Positions 1 to 8,819 of a stretch of 64,000 nt of DNA are shown piece by piece. The stretch comes from Nostoc sp. ATCC 43529 (GTDB lineage Bacteria; Cyanobacteriota; Cyanobacteriia; Cyanobacteriales; Nostocaceae): positions 62,001 to 126,000 of the forward strand of contig LWTK01000001.1 in assembly GCA_003326205.1 (NCBI GenBank), given 5' to 3'. Both the position numbers and the translations under genes were made by a program. The first letter of the stretch is position 1; every line of letters starts with the position of its first letter. The notes under the pieces were generated by a model that saw only the letters and a list, made by a program, of their open reading frames with translations, ran no database searches and was not told where the DNA came from.

Positions 1-176
1 CTATTCAGATAGCACTCCGCTTCGCCCCCTTTCCCAATTTTAGATTTTTTCTCCTGCTCCCTCTGCGTCCTCTGTGGTTTAATAATCCTGAATTATTTCT
101 CTTACCCTCTTGCGATTCTTGAATTAGTTGATACACTTGTTCTTCATTAACCATTAGCCCAGTTAACCAGCGCCCT

Positions 177-3100
177 ATGGTGCATATCAAGCGCGTGGAA
201 CTCACCAACTTCAAATCCTTCGGCGGTACCACCTCAGTCCCTTTGCTGCCGGGGTTTACTGTCATATCTGGGCCAAATGGTTCGGGTAAATCAAATATTC
301 TCGATGCTTTGTTGTTTTGTTTGGGACTCGCTAGTTCTAAGGGAATGCGGGCCGATCGCTTGCCGGATTTGGTAAATAATACTCAAACGGCTAAGGGAAG
401 GGCTGCGATTGAGGCTAGTGTGACGGTGACGTTTGATTTGTCGGATGAGGTGTCACGCAGAGGCGCAGAGGCGCAGAGAGGGGAAGAGGGGGAAGAGGGG
501 GAAGAAGATCTAAAATCTAAAATCCAAAATCCAAGATTGGCGGAGTGGAGTGTCACTAGGAAGTTGCGGGTGACTCACCAGGGGACTTATACGTCGAATT
601 ACTACATTAATGGTGTCGCTTGTACGCTGACGGAGTTGCATGAGGAATTAAATAATCTGCGGGTTTATCCTGAAGGCTACAACGTGGTGTTGCAGGGGGA
701 TGTCACCAGTATTATTTCGATGAATGGGCGGGAGAGGCGAGAGATTATTGATGAGTTGGCTGGGGTGGCGGCGTTCGATCGCAAAATTAATCAAGCGAAA
801 TCTACTTTAGATGAGGTGAAGGAGAAGGAAGATAGCTGTCGCATTATTGAGACGGAATTAACTGCACAACGCGATCGCCTTTCTCAAGATCGTGCTAAAG
901 CTGAGAAGTATCAAAAACTGCGGGCGGAATTCTTAGCGAAGCAATCTTGGGAAGCTGTTTTATCGTGGCGTTCGCTGCAAGCACACCAAGAAAAGTTGGT
1001 TGGTGAAATTCAAAATGGCGATCGCAATTCTGGCGAACTCAATACACAACTCACAAATCTCAATTCCGAGATTGTCCAAAAAACTGCCGAACTTGAAGAA
1101 CTCAATGCCCATGTGAAAGCTTTGGGAGAAGAGGAACTTTTAGCAGTACAAGCTAGCCTTGCTACCCAAGAAGCAGAACGCAAACAATTGTTGCGCCAGC
1201 AAACGGAATTACAAACAACTTCCCAAGAAACTGCCAAGCGTCTGACTCAAACTCACCAGGAGATTGAACAACACCGCCATACTCTACAAGAAATTGCCGA
1301 AACCCAACTTGTAGAGACGCAATTAATCGCGTCTTCACAGCAGCGAAGAAATGAAGCGCAACAAAGTTTAGAAACTTCCCGCCAAGCAGCCGCAGAAATA
1401 GCTTCGGCTTCGGAGGCGTGGGTGCAGCAACAAACGGCATTCAATCGTCAAATTGAAACTTTGCTGCAAACTTTGGAACCCCAACGCACAGAACAAGCAC
1501 AACTCAGGGAACGCAATAACCAGTTACAGCAACTCATCCAAGAACAAACTCAGCTTATCGAACGCAATGAACCGGAATTAGCCGCAAAACAAGCTGAATG
1601 TAGTCAAATTGAAACGGAATTTAACGCTTCTAGCGAACCAATCCAAAATTTAGCGCAAAATCTCTCAGCCACAGAACAAGAATTACAAATTCAGCAGGAA
1701 ACTCAAAAACGGTTACTTGCCGAACAACGAGAAAAACAACGCCAGTTAGATAAATTAGAAGCGCAAACGCAAGCACAGCAAGAAGTCCAAGGAACTCAAG
1801 CGAGTAAGGTGATTTTACAATCAGGAATGCCTGGTGTTTGCGGCTTGGTTGTCCAGTTAGGACGAGTAGAACCCCGCTATCAGCTAGCTTTGGAAATTGC
1901 CGCTGGTGGACGTTTAGGACATATTGTGGTAGAAGATGACGGTATTGCCGCAGCTGGTATTGAATTGCTCAAACAAAAACGTGCTGGGAGGGCGACTTTT
2001 TTACCGTTAAATAAAATTTCGGCTCCGAAATTTACTCAAGATGCAACGCTGCGTTTGGCTAGCGGTTTTATCAACTATGCTGTGAATTTAGTTGATTGCG
2101 ATCGCCGTTACAAAGATGTATTTAGCTACGTTTTCGGTAACACTGTCGTTTTTGGCAGTCTCGAACAAGCGCGGAAAAATTTAGGACTGTATCGTATCGT
2201 CACCTTAGACGGCGAATTGTTAGAAACCAGCGGTGCCATGACTGGTGGAAGCAACACTCAACGTTCGGCATTGCGATTTGGTACTGGCGAAGCGGCGGAA
2301 TCTGATGAAGTTATTGGTTTAAAAAATCGTTTGGTGGACATTGAGCGAATTTTAGACCGTTGCGCTGAAGCGATCGCCACTTTGTCAAGCAGAACCAAAC
2401 AATTCACGCAAGAATTAACAGAAGCCAGACAAGCAAGGCGCGAACAGCAGTTGCAATTAGAACAGTTGCACAAAGATATTAAAAATTTAACAACCCAATT
2501 AGAGGGGACGCGATCGCAATTAGTCCAGAACAGCGAAAAATTAGCCACAGTTCAATCTCGTCTGGAAGTTTTGGATCGGGAATTACCAGGGCAAGAAACT
2601 CAACTGCAACAATTACGACACGCCTTAGCAGAGTTGGAAGCTTCCCAAACTCCCAGTGAATGGCAGCAAATCCAAGCAACCATTAAAATTCAAGAGCAAC
2701 AATTACAACAGTGTGAATCAGCATTAAGAGAAGCCGAACAAAAATTAAAAAATTTAGAAAATCAGCAACAGCGCCTCCAAGAAAAAATCCAAGAAGCCGA
2801 AACCCGAATTACCGAATACGAAACCCAACAAACCTCTTGTACAGACGCGATTCATCGCGTCTCCACTCAAATTACAACGATAAACGACCAAATCGCCCAA
2901 ACCCGTCTATCATTGGCCCAAATGGAGCAAAAACTGGGCGAGCAAAAACAAAAACGCGACGCCACAGAACAAGAAGTGCGATCGCAACTTTTACGCCAGC
3001 AACAATTAGAATGGGAAATCCAAAAACTCCAAGAAACCCAAGAGAAGCGGCGGGAAGAATTAGTTACATTGCAAAGTCAGTTGCGTGATGTGGCAGCAGA

Positions 3101-3800
3101 ATTACCCGACCCGCTGCCGGAAGTTCCAGATAAGGTAGACTTGGAAGAATTGCAGAAAGAATTGCGATCGCTCTCCAAACGCTTGCAAGCAATGGAACCT
3201 GTCAATATGCTGGCGTTGGAAGAATACGAACGCACCCAAAACCGCCTCCAAGAACTAACGCAAAAATTAGAGACATTAGAAGGCGAACGCACCGAATTAC
3301 TTTTGCGGATTGAGAACTTTACCACATTGCGGCAACTCGCCTTTAAAGAAGCTTTCGATGCCGTCAATGAAAACTTTCAATCAATTTTTGCCGTCCTTTC
3401 TGACGGTGACGGCTACCTCCAACTGGAAAATCCCGAAGATCCATTCAGCAGCGGACTGAATTTAGTCGCCCATCCCAAAGGCAAACCCGTACAGCGCCTA
3501 GCTTCTATGTCTGGGGGAGAAAAATCACTCACAGCCTTAAGCTTTATCTTTGCCCTGCAACGCTACCGCCCATCGCCATTTTACGCCTTTGATGAAGTAG
3601 ATATGTTTTTGGATGGAGCAAACGTAGAGCGATTAGCTAGAATGATCGTGCAACAGTCACAACAAGCCCAATTTATAGTTGTTAGTTTGCGTCGTCCGAT
3701 GATAGAATCAGCCGAACGCACAATTGGCGTTACTCAAGCACGAGGAGCTTATACTCAAGTTTTGGGGATTAAATTGACATCATCCAATACATCTGCTTGA
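177..3800 (+). CDS. smc: Chromosome segregation ATPase SMC
   Basis: Structural maintenance of chromosomes protein, 1207 residues, expected to act as a homodimer on the nucleoid. The Walker A motif GPNGSGKS is at residues 32-39. Long coiled coils flank a hinge at about 550-690. The ABC signature SGGEKS is near residue 1112 and the Walker B region FDEVDMFLD near 1137, so the head is complete at both ends. The start MVHIKRVELTNFKSFGG is the usual cyanobacterial SMC beginning. Three stretches look foreign: a low-complexity insert at about residues 93-120 and two palindromic-repeat inserts in the coiled coils at about 378-388 and 888-897. All three keep frame. The next gene, a PRC-barrel protein, follows after 58 bp and could be co-transcribed. 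Confidence 0.97.
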   Translation: MVHIKRVELTNFKSFGGTTSVPLLPGFTVISGPNGSGKSNILDALLFCLGLASSKGMRADRLPDLVNNTQTAKGRAAIEASVTVTFDLSDEVSRRGAEAQRGEEGEEGEEDLKSKIQNPRLAEWSVTRKLRVTHQGTYTSNYYINGVACTLTELHEELNNLRVYPEGYNVVLQGDVTSIISMNGRERREIIDELAGVAAFDRKINQAKSTLDEVKEKEDSCRIIETELTAQRDRLSQDRAKAEKYQKLRAEFLAKQSWEAVLSWRSLQAHQEKLVGEIQNGDRNSGELNTQLTNLNSEIVQKTAELEELNAHVKALGEEELLAVQASLATQEAERKQLLRQQTELQTTSQETAKRLTQTHQEIEQHRHTLQEIAETQLVETQLIASSQQRRNEAQQSLETSRQAAAEIASASEAWVQQQTAFNRQIETLLQTLEPQRTEQAQLRERNNQLQQLIQEQTQLIERNEPELAAKQAECSQIETEFNASSEPIQNLAQNLSATEQELQIQQETQKRLLAEQREKQRQLDKLEAQTQAQQEVQGTQASKVILQSGMPGVCGLVVQLGRVEPRYQLALEIAAGGRLGHIVVEDDGIAAAGIELLKQKRAGRATFLPLNKISAPKFTQDATLRLASGFINYAVNLVDCDRRYKDVFSYVFGNTVVFGSLEQARKNLGLYRIVTLDGELLETSGAMTGGSNTQRSALRFGTGEAAESDEVIGLKNRLVDIERILDRCAEAIATLSSRTKQFTQELTEARQARREQQLQLEQLHKDIKNLTTQLEGTRSQLVQNSEKLATVQSRLEVLDRELPGQETQLQQLRHALAELEASQTPSEWQQIQATIKIQEQQLQQCESALREAEQKLKNLENQQQRLQEKIQEAETRITEYETQQTSCTDAIHRVSTQITTINDQIAQTRLSLAQMEQKLGEQKQKRDATEQEVRSQLLRQQQLEWEIQKLQETQEKRREELVTLQSQLRDVAAELPDPLPEVPDKVDLEELQKELRSLSKRLQAMEPVNMLALEEYERTQNRLQELTQKLETLEGERTELLLRIENFTTLRQLAFKEAFDAVNENFQSIFAVLSDGDGYLQLENPEDPFSSGLNLVAHPKGKPVQRLASMSGGEKSLTALSFIFALQRYRPSPFYAFDEVDMFLDGANVERLARMIVQQSQQAQFIVVSLRRPMIESAERTIGVTQARGAYTQVLGIKLTSSNTSA
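453..540 (+). repeat. In-frame spacer-type repeat inside smc
   Basis: The DNA has the vocabulary of this genome's spacers: CGCAGAGGCGCAGAG, GGGGAAGAG runs, then AAATCTAAAATCCAAAATCC. The last motif recurs between genes near 45800. It encodes a Glu/Gly/Arg-rich stretch (about residues 93-120) in the N-terminal head between conserved blocks, and keeps the frame open. Confidence 0.75.
1309..1339. repeat. Palindromic repeat copy inside smc (first)
   Basis: TGTAGAGACGC, a short centre and GCGTCTTCACA form an imperfect inverted repeat. It matches the intergenic palindromes at 5024-5054 and 27995-28024. It is read in frame in the first coiled coil, giving LVETQLIASS. Confidence 0.75.
2838..2866. 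repeat. Palindromic repeat copy inside smc (second)
   Basis: TGTACAGACGCGA and TCGCGTCTCCAC form the palindrome with a 3-nt centre. It is read as CTDAIHRVST in the second coiled coil. The copy in the phytyltransferase gene at 59880-59907 is read in the equivalent frame as DAMNRVST. Confidence 0.8.
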
Positions 3801-3858
3801 GTTTTTGTTAATAATAGTGTATAGATAAACCGGATTCGAGATCAGGACTCGGTATAGA

Positions 3859-4845
3859 ATGACCTCTGAACAAATAATTAGGCGTTCCGACATATTAAAT
3901 ACTCAGGTAATTACCCGCGACAACGGCAAGCGACTAGGCATCGTCAGTCAAGTTTGGGTAGATATCGATCAACGAGAGGTTGTGGCTCTTGGTTTGCGAG
4001 ACAGCCTGATCTCTATTTCGGGCATACCGCGGTACATGTACCTCAACACCATCAACCAAATCGGTGATGTCATCCTGGTTGATAACGAAGATGTAATTGA
4101 AGATATCGAAGTTGAAGCTCTCAGCAACCTGATTAACTGGGAAGTAATAACAGAAACAGGTGAAGTCTTAGGCAAAGTTCGCGGCTTCAAGTTCAACGGC
4201 GAAACAGGTAAACTTGATTCCATAGTCATTGCCTCATTAGGATTGCCCCAAATTCCCGATCAATTCCTTAGTACTTACGAATTCTCAGTCGATGAAATTG
4301 TCAGCACAGGCCCCAATCGCTTGATTGTCTTTGAGGGAGCCGAAGAACGCGTGAACCAGTTGACAGTCGGTTTACTAGAGCGTTTGGGTATCGGCAAAGC
4401 ACCGTGGGAGCGAGACGAAGAAGCAGAATACGGCTATACTCCACCACGCCAAGTAGCACCCAGCAATCAGCTGCCAAGTGGAGTGCCATTGCAGCCACCC
4501 AAGCCGAAAGTCCGCGCCCCTGAACCCGTAGCCGAAGAAGAATGGACAGAAGACTATGTAGAAGAAGTCAGGCCACAGCGCCAAGTGATGAAGGCGCGGG
4601 CGTATGAGTCCATTCAATACGAAGAAGACGAGGAAGAAGATAACTGGAGTGAAGCAACAGGTAGCGATAGGTATAAACAACCGCTAAAGCCTGAACCCCA
4701 GCCTTATAACAAGTCATACGCTGATGATTACGATGATTATGACGACGTAGAAGGCGATGCTTGGGAAGATGCGCCAAAACCAGTCAATATTCCCAAGAAA
4801 GTTAAAGAAAGACAGCCAGAATACGAAGAAGAAGGCGGATATTAA
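3859..4845 (+). CDS. PRC-barrel domain protein
   Basis: 328 residues. The N-terminal half holds two PRC-barrel-like modules at about residues 8-80 and 90-165 (NGKRLGIVSQVWVDIDQREV, then TGEVLGKVRGFKFNGETGKL). The C-terminal half, about 200-328, is very acidic, Pro- and Tyr-rich and probably disordered. PRC barrels occur in photosynthetic reaction-centre H subunits and in RNA-processing proteins such as RimM; the role here is unknown. It lies 58 bp after smc on the same strand and is followed by a clear terminator, so smc and this gene may form one unit. No signal peptide or membrane segment is visible. Confidence 0.85.
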   Translation: MTSEQIIRRSDILNTQVITRDNGKRLGIVSQVWVDIDQREVVALGLRDSLISISGIPRYMYLNTINQIGDVILVDNEDVIEDIEVEALSNLINWEVITETGEVLGKVRGFKFNGETGKLDSIVIASLGLPQIPDQFLSTYEFSVDEIVSTGPNRLIVFEGAEERVNQLTVGLLERLGIGKAPWERDEEAEYGYTPPRQVAPSNQLPSGVPLQPPKPKVRAPEPVAEEEWTEDYVEEVRPQRQVMKARAYESIQYEEDEEEDNWSEATGSDRYKQPLKPEPQPYNKSYADDYDDYDDVEGDAWEDAPKPVNIPKKVKERQPEYEEEGGY

Positions 4846-4871
4846 TTCGTAATTCAATCTCAAGGTAACTG

Positions 4872-4911
4872 TAGCCCTTTCCTTACAATAATTAGGGAAA
4901 GGGCTAATTTT
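4872..4911 (+). terminator. Intrinsic terminator after the PRC-barrel gene
   Basis: TAGCCCTTTCC (4872-4882) pairs perfectly with GGAAAGGGCTA (4896-4906) across a 13-nt loop, followed by ATTTTTC. It lies 27 bp after the stop codon. Confidence 0.8.
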
Positions 4912-5023
4912 TCAATTGCAGTAGTGGTATGGCAAACTTAATAGCTTCTACCAATTGAAAATTGATTACGCTAGATGAATTTACGTATTATGTGGATAGA
5001 CGCTAAAACCCTTGATTTACCAT

Positions 5024-5054
5024 TGTAGAGACGTTGCAGTGCAACGTCTCTACA
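5024..5054. repeat. Near-perfect palindromic repeat
   Basis: TGTAGAGACGTTGCA and TGCAACGTCTCTACA are perfect 15-bp arms around a single G. It belongs to the family whose other copies lie at 1309, 2838, 27995, 48448 and 59880. Confidence 0.8.
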
Positions 5055-5149
5055 AGGCGCACAATCCTTAATATTTCGTTGATTTGGATAATTCACGTCA
5101 GACGTAATTTACAAAATCCAGACGCACAAAGCCATTCCCAATTTAAATT

Positions 5150-5353
5150 TAGGGTGTGTTGCCACCAAGCGGCGCACCATCAAAAATTTAAGGGACTACC
5201 AAATAAAAAAATATACAACTTTTCTTGTGGGGTGGGCGTCTCGCCCGCCCCACAAGAAAAGGGCGGACAAGATGTCCACCCTACAAGACTGGATAATTTA
5301 TTTCTTGGTAATCCCTAAGGTGCGTTAGCCTACGGCAAAACACACCCTACAAA
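5150..5353. repeat. Nested miniature-element-like repeats
   Basis: This fills the spacer before the 78-residue gene. An outer pair (AGGGTGTGTTGCC on the left, GGC then AACACACCCT on the right) encloses an inner element at 5191-5316 bounded by AGGGACTACCAA and TTGGTAATCCCT. The inner element contains GGGGTGGGCGTCTCGCCCGCCC-type palindromic text. The inner right end (5290-5316) recurs base for base, inverted, at 18131-18157 next to a broken brnT gene. No transposase is present. The rest of 4912-5671 shows no gene. Confidence 0.6.
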
Positions 5354-5671
5354 AAATTCATATTTCTTCATATACATTGAATTTTTATTGGCGACTTAAC
5401 TTAACTCACATCCAAATACTTACTAGCACTTTGATTGAGGACTGCACTTAGCTTACTTCTCTGAGGATTTCCGTCAAAAAGCTTTACCGATGGTAACGCA
5501 ATCTGAGAAGATCGGAATGTATCTTCTGTCAGCTATTAGTTAGTTATTTTTTGACAAATTTTCAGTTATATGCATTAAAAAACTACTAGCTTTGGCAAAG
5601 TAACTAACAATAAACGACAGTCAAACACTGACAAAAAATCATCATAAATACACATAAAGGAAACAAAAGAT

Positions 5672-5908
5672 ATGGATGAAACCTCAGAACTGACAACAAA
5701 TGATGTAACTACTCAAGACATAGCAGAAGTGATTGCAGAACTTGAGCAATATCGGGAACGTTTAGTTCAAGAAACTACAGAAACAGCAAAACGCGCTAAG
5801 TTGATGAGGGTAAGCGTCATGGCAAAATTGGAACCTGAGCTTGCTAAAATTGATGCTGCCCTCCAAGAGCTGCGTAATCAGCAAGCTAGTCTCAGTGGAA
5901 GTAACTAG
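5672..5908 (+). CDS. Small conserved cyanobacterial protein
   Basis: 78 residues, preceded by a plausible ribosome site (AAAGGA about 9 nt before the ATG). It is acidic at the N-terminus, then predicted helical with heptad-like spacing (IAEVIAELEQYRERLVQE, then AKLEPELAKIDAALQELRNQ), so probably a short coiled-coil protein. No catalytic motif, signal peptide or membrane segment is seen. I do not recognise a function. The HEAT-repeat gene starts 194 bp downstream across repeat-rich DNA, so co-transcription is uncertain. Confidence 0.7.
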   Translation: MDETSELTTNDVTTQDIAEVIAELEQYRERLVQETTETAKRAKLMRVSVMAKLEPELAKIDAALQELRNQQASLSGSN

Positions 5909-6102
5909 TACAACAAGGCAAAAAGCAGACAATTTTGGATTGGTATGGAGTATTGGCCAAACAGGGCATGTAGTATGGGGCATTGAGAGGTGTGGAGGAA
6001 ACAAAAGTATAAATTCTCTCTCTTGCCACACTTCACCATCTCCCCATCTCCCCGTCTCCCCACAATCCCCCCTCTCTCCCCACTCCCCACTCCCTAATTC
6101 AC

Positions 6103-6990
6103 ATGATCAACTTTGAAACTCAGTCCGGGGAAAATCCAATTCAGCTATCCCACGCCGAAACAGATGCTTTACTTGCAGCAGTCAGCGAGCAATTAAATCA
6201 AAATACCTTCAACCCTGACGACCAAAAAATCCTCAAGCAAATGATTGAGAGTATGGGGGACTCACGGGGGATGGTACGTTTGAGTTTTGCAGAGGCATTG
6301 GGTAAAGTTGGTAAGCCTGTAACTCCTTTATTATTGGAAGCGGTGGCAAATCACCCAAATCCAGTTGTCAGGAGAGCTAGCACTAAAACTTTGACATTGA
6401 TTGCTGACCCGATCGCAGTTCCCACCTTAGTCAACGCCCTCCTAAATGATGAGGATACCGTAGTTAAAGGTTCGTCAGTGGGAGCGCTGGCTAAGATTGG
6501 TGAGGCTGCTGTACCCGCATTATTGGAAATTTTAGCTTCATCCGAATATCCAGAAAGCGCCAAAGGATATGCGGTATGGGCGTTAGCATTTATTGGAGCA
6601 GAGGCAAAGGAATATCTATATCGAGAAATTAACTCCGACTCCCCAGAAGTTCGGGCCGCGGTGGTGGGAGCGATCGCTAAAATCGCTGAAGAACGCACAG
6701 AAACTGAAGCATTTCAAATCTTGATTAACGCTCTCACCGATGCATCCCCAATCGTGCGGTGTGAAGCGGCGGTAGCTTTGGGTAGCTTAGCTCATCAACC
6801 AGCGATTCCCAACCTCGTTGAATTATTGCATCATCCCGATTGGGAAACTCGAAAAGCAGCTGCTTTGGCATTAATGAAAATTGGTGATGGTATTGCTTTA
6901 GAGCCTCTGCAAACCGCATTGGCCGAAGAACAGGAAGCAGGAGTTAAAGCGGTGATTAAATTAGCAATTTCTCAACTTGAAAACAATTGA
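6103..6990 (+). CDS. HEAT-repeat protein (phycobilin-lyase/NblB-like)
   Basis: 295 residues of alpha-helical HEAT/PBS-lyase-type repeats, for example PVVRRASTKTLTLIADPIAV, SPEVRAAVVGAIAKI and SPIVRCEAAVALGSLA. In cyanobacteria such proteins include the CpcE/CpcF and CpeY/CpeZ bilin lyases and NblB of phycobilisome degradation. The repeats alone do not decide which applies, so no symbol is given. It is soluble, with no signal peptide. The ATG lies directly after a CCCC-rich spacer repeat with no recognisable ribosome site. Confidence 0.8.
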   Translation: MINFETQSGENPIQLSHAETDALLAAVSEQLNQNTFNPDDQKILKQMIESMGDSRGMVRLSFAEALGKVGKPVTPLLLEAVANHPNPVVRRASTKTLTLIADPIAVPTLVNALLNDEDTVVKGSSVGALAKIGEAAVPALLEILASSEYPESAKGYAVWALAFIGAEAKEYLYREINSDSPEVRAAVVGAIAKIAEERTETEAFQILINALTDASPIVRCEAAVALGSLAHQPAIPNLVELLHHPDWETRKAAALALMKIGDGIALEPLQTALAEEQEAGVKAVIKLAISQLENN

Positions 6991-7374
6991 CATGATCGCG
7001 CTTTATCGGCATAGGATTCATGCGATCGCCACTGATTGTGTCTCAAAATTTCCCTACCCGCTCTCGAAAGGTCTAGACCTATTTCGTCACTTCTGTGCAC
7101 AGTGAAGAGATGCGATCGCTCTGGAAACTCTTTACTCTGCGTTCTCTGTGCCCTCTGCGGTTTCAAAAAATCATTAACCGCAGAAAACTAGAGCGCCATG
7201 ATTTCGTTGGTTTTACAGTTATTACTCATTCCTTTATTAAAAACCTATACCTATCAGCCATTCTCTACTCCCTTTTTCAAGTTAGCTCTATTGGAAATCA
7301 ATAAAATTTTGAAAAATTTATCTTCAGTATATATACTGTTTATTTTTAAGTAAAAAACTTTATCATAACATTAA
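6991..7374. other. Spacer with repeat debris, no gene seen
   Basis: It contains the common spacer text TCTGCGTTCTCTGTGCCCTC and CTCTGCGGTTTC near 7136-7166 and several GCGATCGC octamers, then AT-rich DNA. No convincing reading frame was found. Confidence 0.5.
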
Positions 7375-7573
7375 GTACCAAAGTCAGACTTACCAGTAAA
7401 ACATCATAAAAACAACCAAAATCAAAATGTCTGTGAAGTTTATGCAGTGCGGCTTGATGGCAGTGTGACCTGTGTTCAGCGAGCGATTCCTTTGGGTATT
7501 GTTCCTGGTACAGGTTTGTTTATTGGTGACCAATTTACCTTATACAAAAGTGACTGTTACTACCTCTGGATTT
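7375..7573 (+). pseudogene. Open fragment without a start codon
   Basis: An open frame between stops ends in TAG at 7571-7573. From about 7429 it reads like protein (VCEVYAVRLDGSVTCVQRAI, later GTGLFIGDQFTLYKSDCYYL). There is no in-frame ATG or convincing alternative start. It is probably the tail of a decayed gene; the family was not recognised. Confidence 0.35.
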
Positions 7574-7650
7574 AGTTTTTTGTAACCGTTTTTACTCAAC
7601 TAAATCTCAACAATGAAATTATTTAGCCGAAAAAATTTGAAATTTGATTT

Positions 7651-8754
7651 ATGCTAGCCACCTCCAGCACTACTGTCCTAGAAGAGAATAACTTAATTGA
7701 GTGTGACGCCGACCAGGGATTTATCTCTTGGCTGAGTCAAGCCGGAGGTTCAGTTGCCATCACCACCTACCAAGCTGGGAAACTAGCACTAGTGGGCTGG
7801 AATGGACAACAGATTACCATGCTGTTACGCCAATTTTCCAAACCAATGGGGTTAGCAGTTCATGGTTCGCGTTTAGCGCTGGCTACCCACCACGAAGTTT
7901 ATTTACTAGCTAATGCCCCCACATTAGCTTATGAGTATTTAGAAAACCAGCCAGGACGCTACGACGCCCTTTACCTGCCACGGATGACATACTTCACAGG
8001 CGACCTGAACATTCACGACCTGGAATTTGGTAGGGAAGGGCTGTGGATTGTCAACACCCGTTTTTCCTGTCTTTCTGCCTTGAGTCCAGACTTTAGTTTT
8101 GTACCGCGCTGGCATCCCAAATTTATTTCCCAAGTAGTACCAGAAGACCGATGTCACCTCAATGGCTTAGCGATGGTGGATGGCAAACCCAAGTATGTGA
8201 CTGCTCTGGGTGCAACAGATAGCGTCGGGGGATGGCGACCTGGTAAAGCCAACAGTGGGGTCGTAGTGGAAGTAGAGAGCAATGAAATTATTGTAGATGG
8301 ACTATCAATGCCCCATTCCCCAATTTGGCATGACGGATTTTTGTGGTTACTCAACTCTGGTGCTGGGGAAGTATGGCGCATTCATCCAGAATCAGGAGAT
8401 AAACAGGTAGTCTGTGTGTTGCCTGGATTTCTACGAGGGTTGTGCTGCGTCGGGTATTACGCCCTAGTCGGACTATGCCAAATTCGCGAACGTCATATTT
8501 TCGGGGGATTGCCCATTACTCAAAGGTTTGAGCAGTTGTTGTGTGGCGTGGCAGTCGTGGATTTGCGAAATGGGCAACACGTGGGGATGCTGAAGTTCAC
8601 CACAGGCTGTCAAGAACTTTATGATGTGCAATTCCTTCCTGGTGTACAGCGTCCGATGGTTTTGAATCAGCAACGAAAAGAAATCCGCCAAGCATTTACC
8701 GCACCAGAGTTGAACTACTGGCTGCGACCGAGTGCGGTGATTCCTAATTACTAA
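7651..8754 (+). CDS. TIGR03032-family protein
   Basis: 367 residues resembling the TIGR03032 family, a beta-rich, propeller-like family of unknown function. Characteristic stretches are [72 protein letters not shown] and [13 protein letters not shown]. No signal peptide or membrane segment is evident. It ends 65 bp before the RTX-like exoprotein on the same strand, so the two may be co-expressed; the functional link is unknown. Confidence 0.85.
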   Translation: MLATSSTTVLEENNLIECDADQGFISWLSQAGGSVAITTYQAGKLALVGWNGQQITMLLRQFSKPMGLAVHGSRLALATHHEVYLLANAPTLAYEYLENQPGRYDALYLPRMTYFTGDLNIHDLEFGREGLWIVNTRFSCLSALSPDFSFVPRWHPKFISQVVPEDRCHLNGLAMVDGKPKYVTALGATDSVGGWRPGKANSGVVVEVESNEIIVDGLSMPHSPIWHDGFLWLLNSGAGEVWRIHPESGDKQVVCVLPGFLRGLCCVGYYALVGLCQIRERHIFGGLPITQRFEQLLCGVAVVDLRNGQHVGMLKFTTGCQELYDVQFLPGVQRPMVLNQQRKEIRQAFTAPELNYWLRPSAVIPNY

Positions 8755-8819
8755 AGAGTCTGTTTAGTTACAGCGTAATTGTTGAAATCAAATTTTTAGT
8801 TTTTAACAGAGGTTTTTTC

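Noticed and set aside
5..265. 86-codon minus-strand frame at the left edge
   Set aside because: It runs through spacer repeats and into the smc start on the opposite strand. One part (MVNEEQVYQLIQESQEGKR) looks protein-like, but the rest is repeat-derived.
5034..5318. 94-codon plus-strand frame
   Set aside because: It is composed of the palindrome and miniature-element repeats described at 5024-5353.
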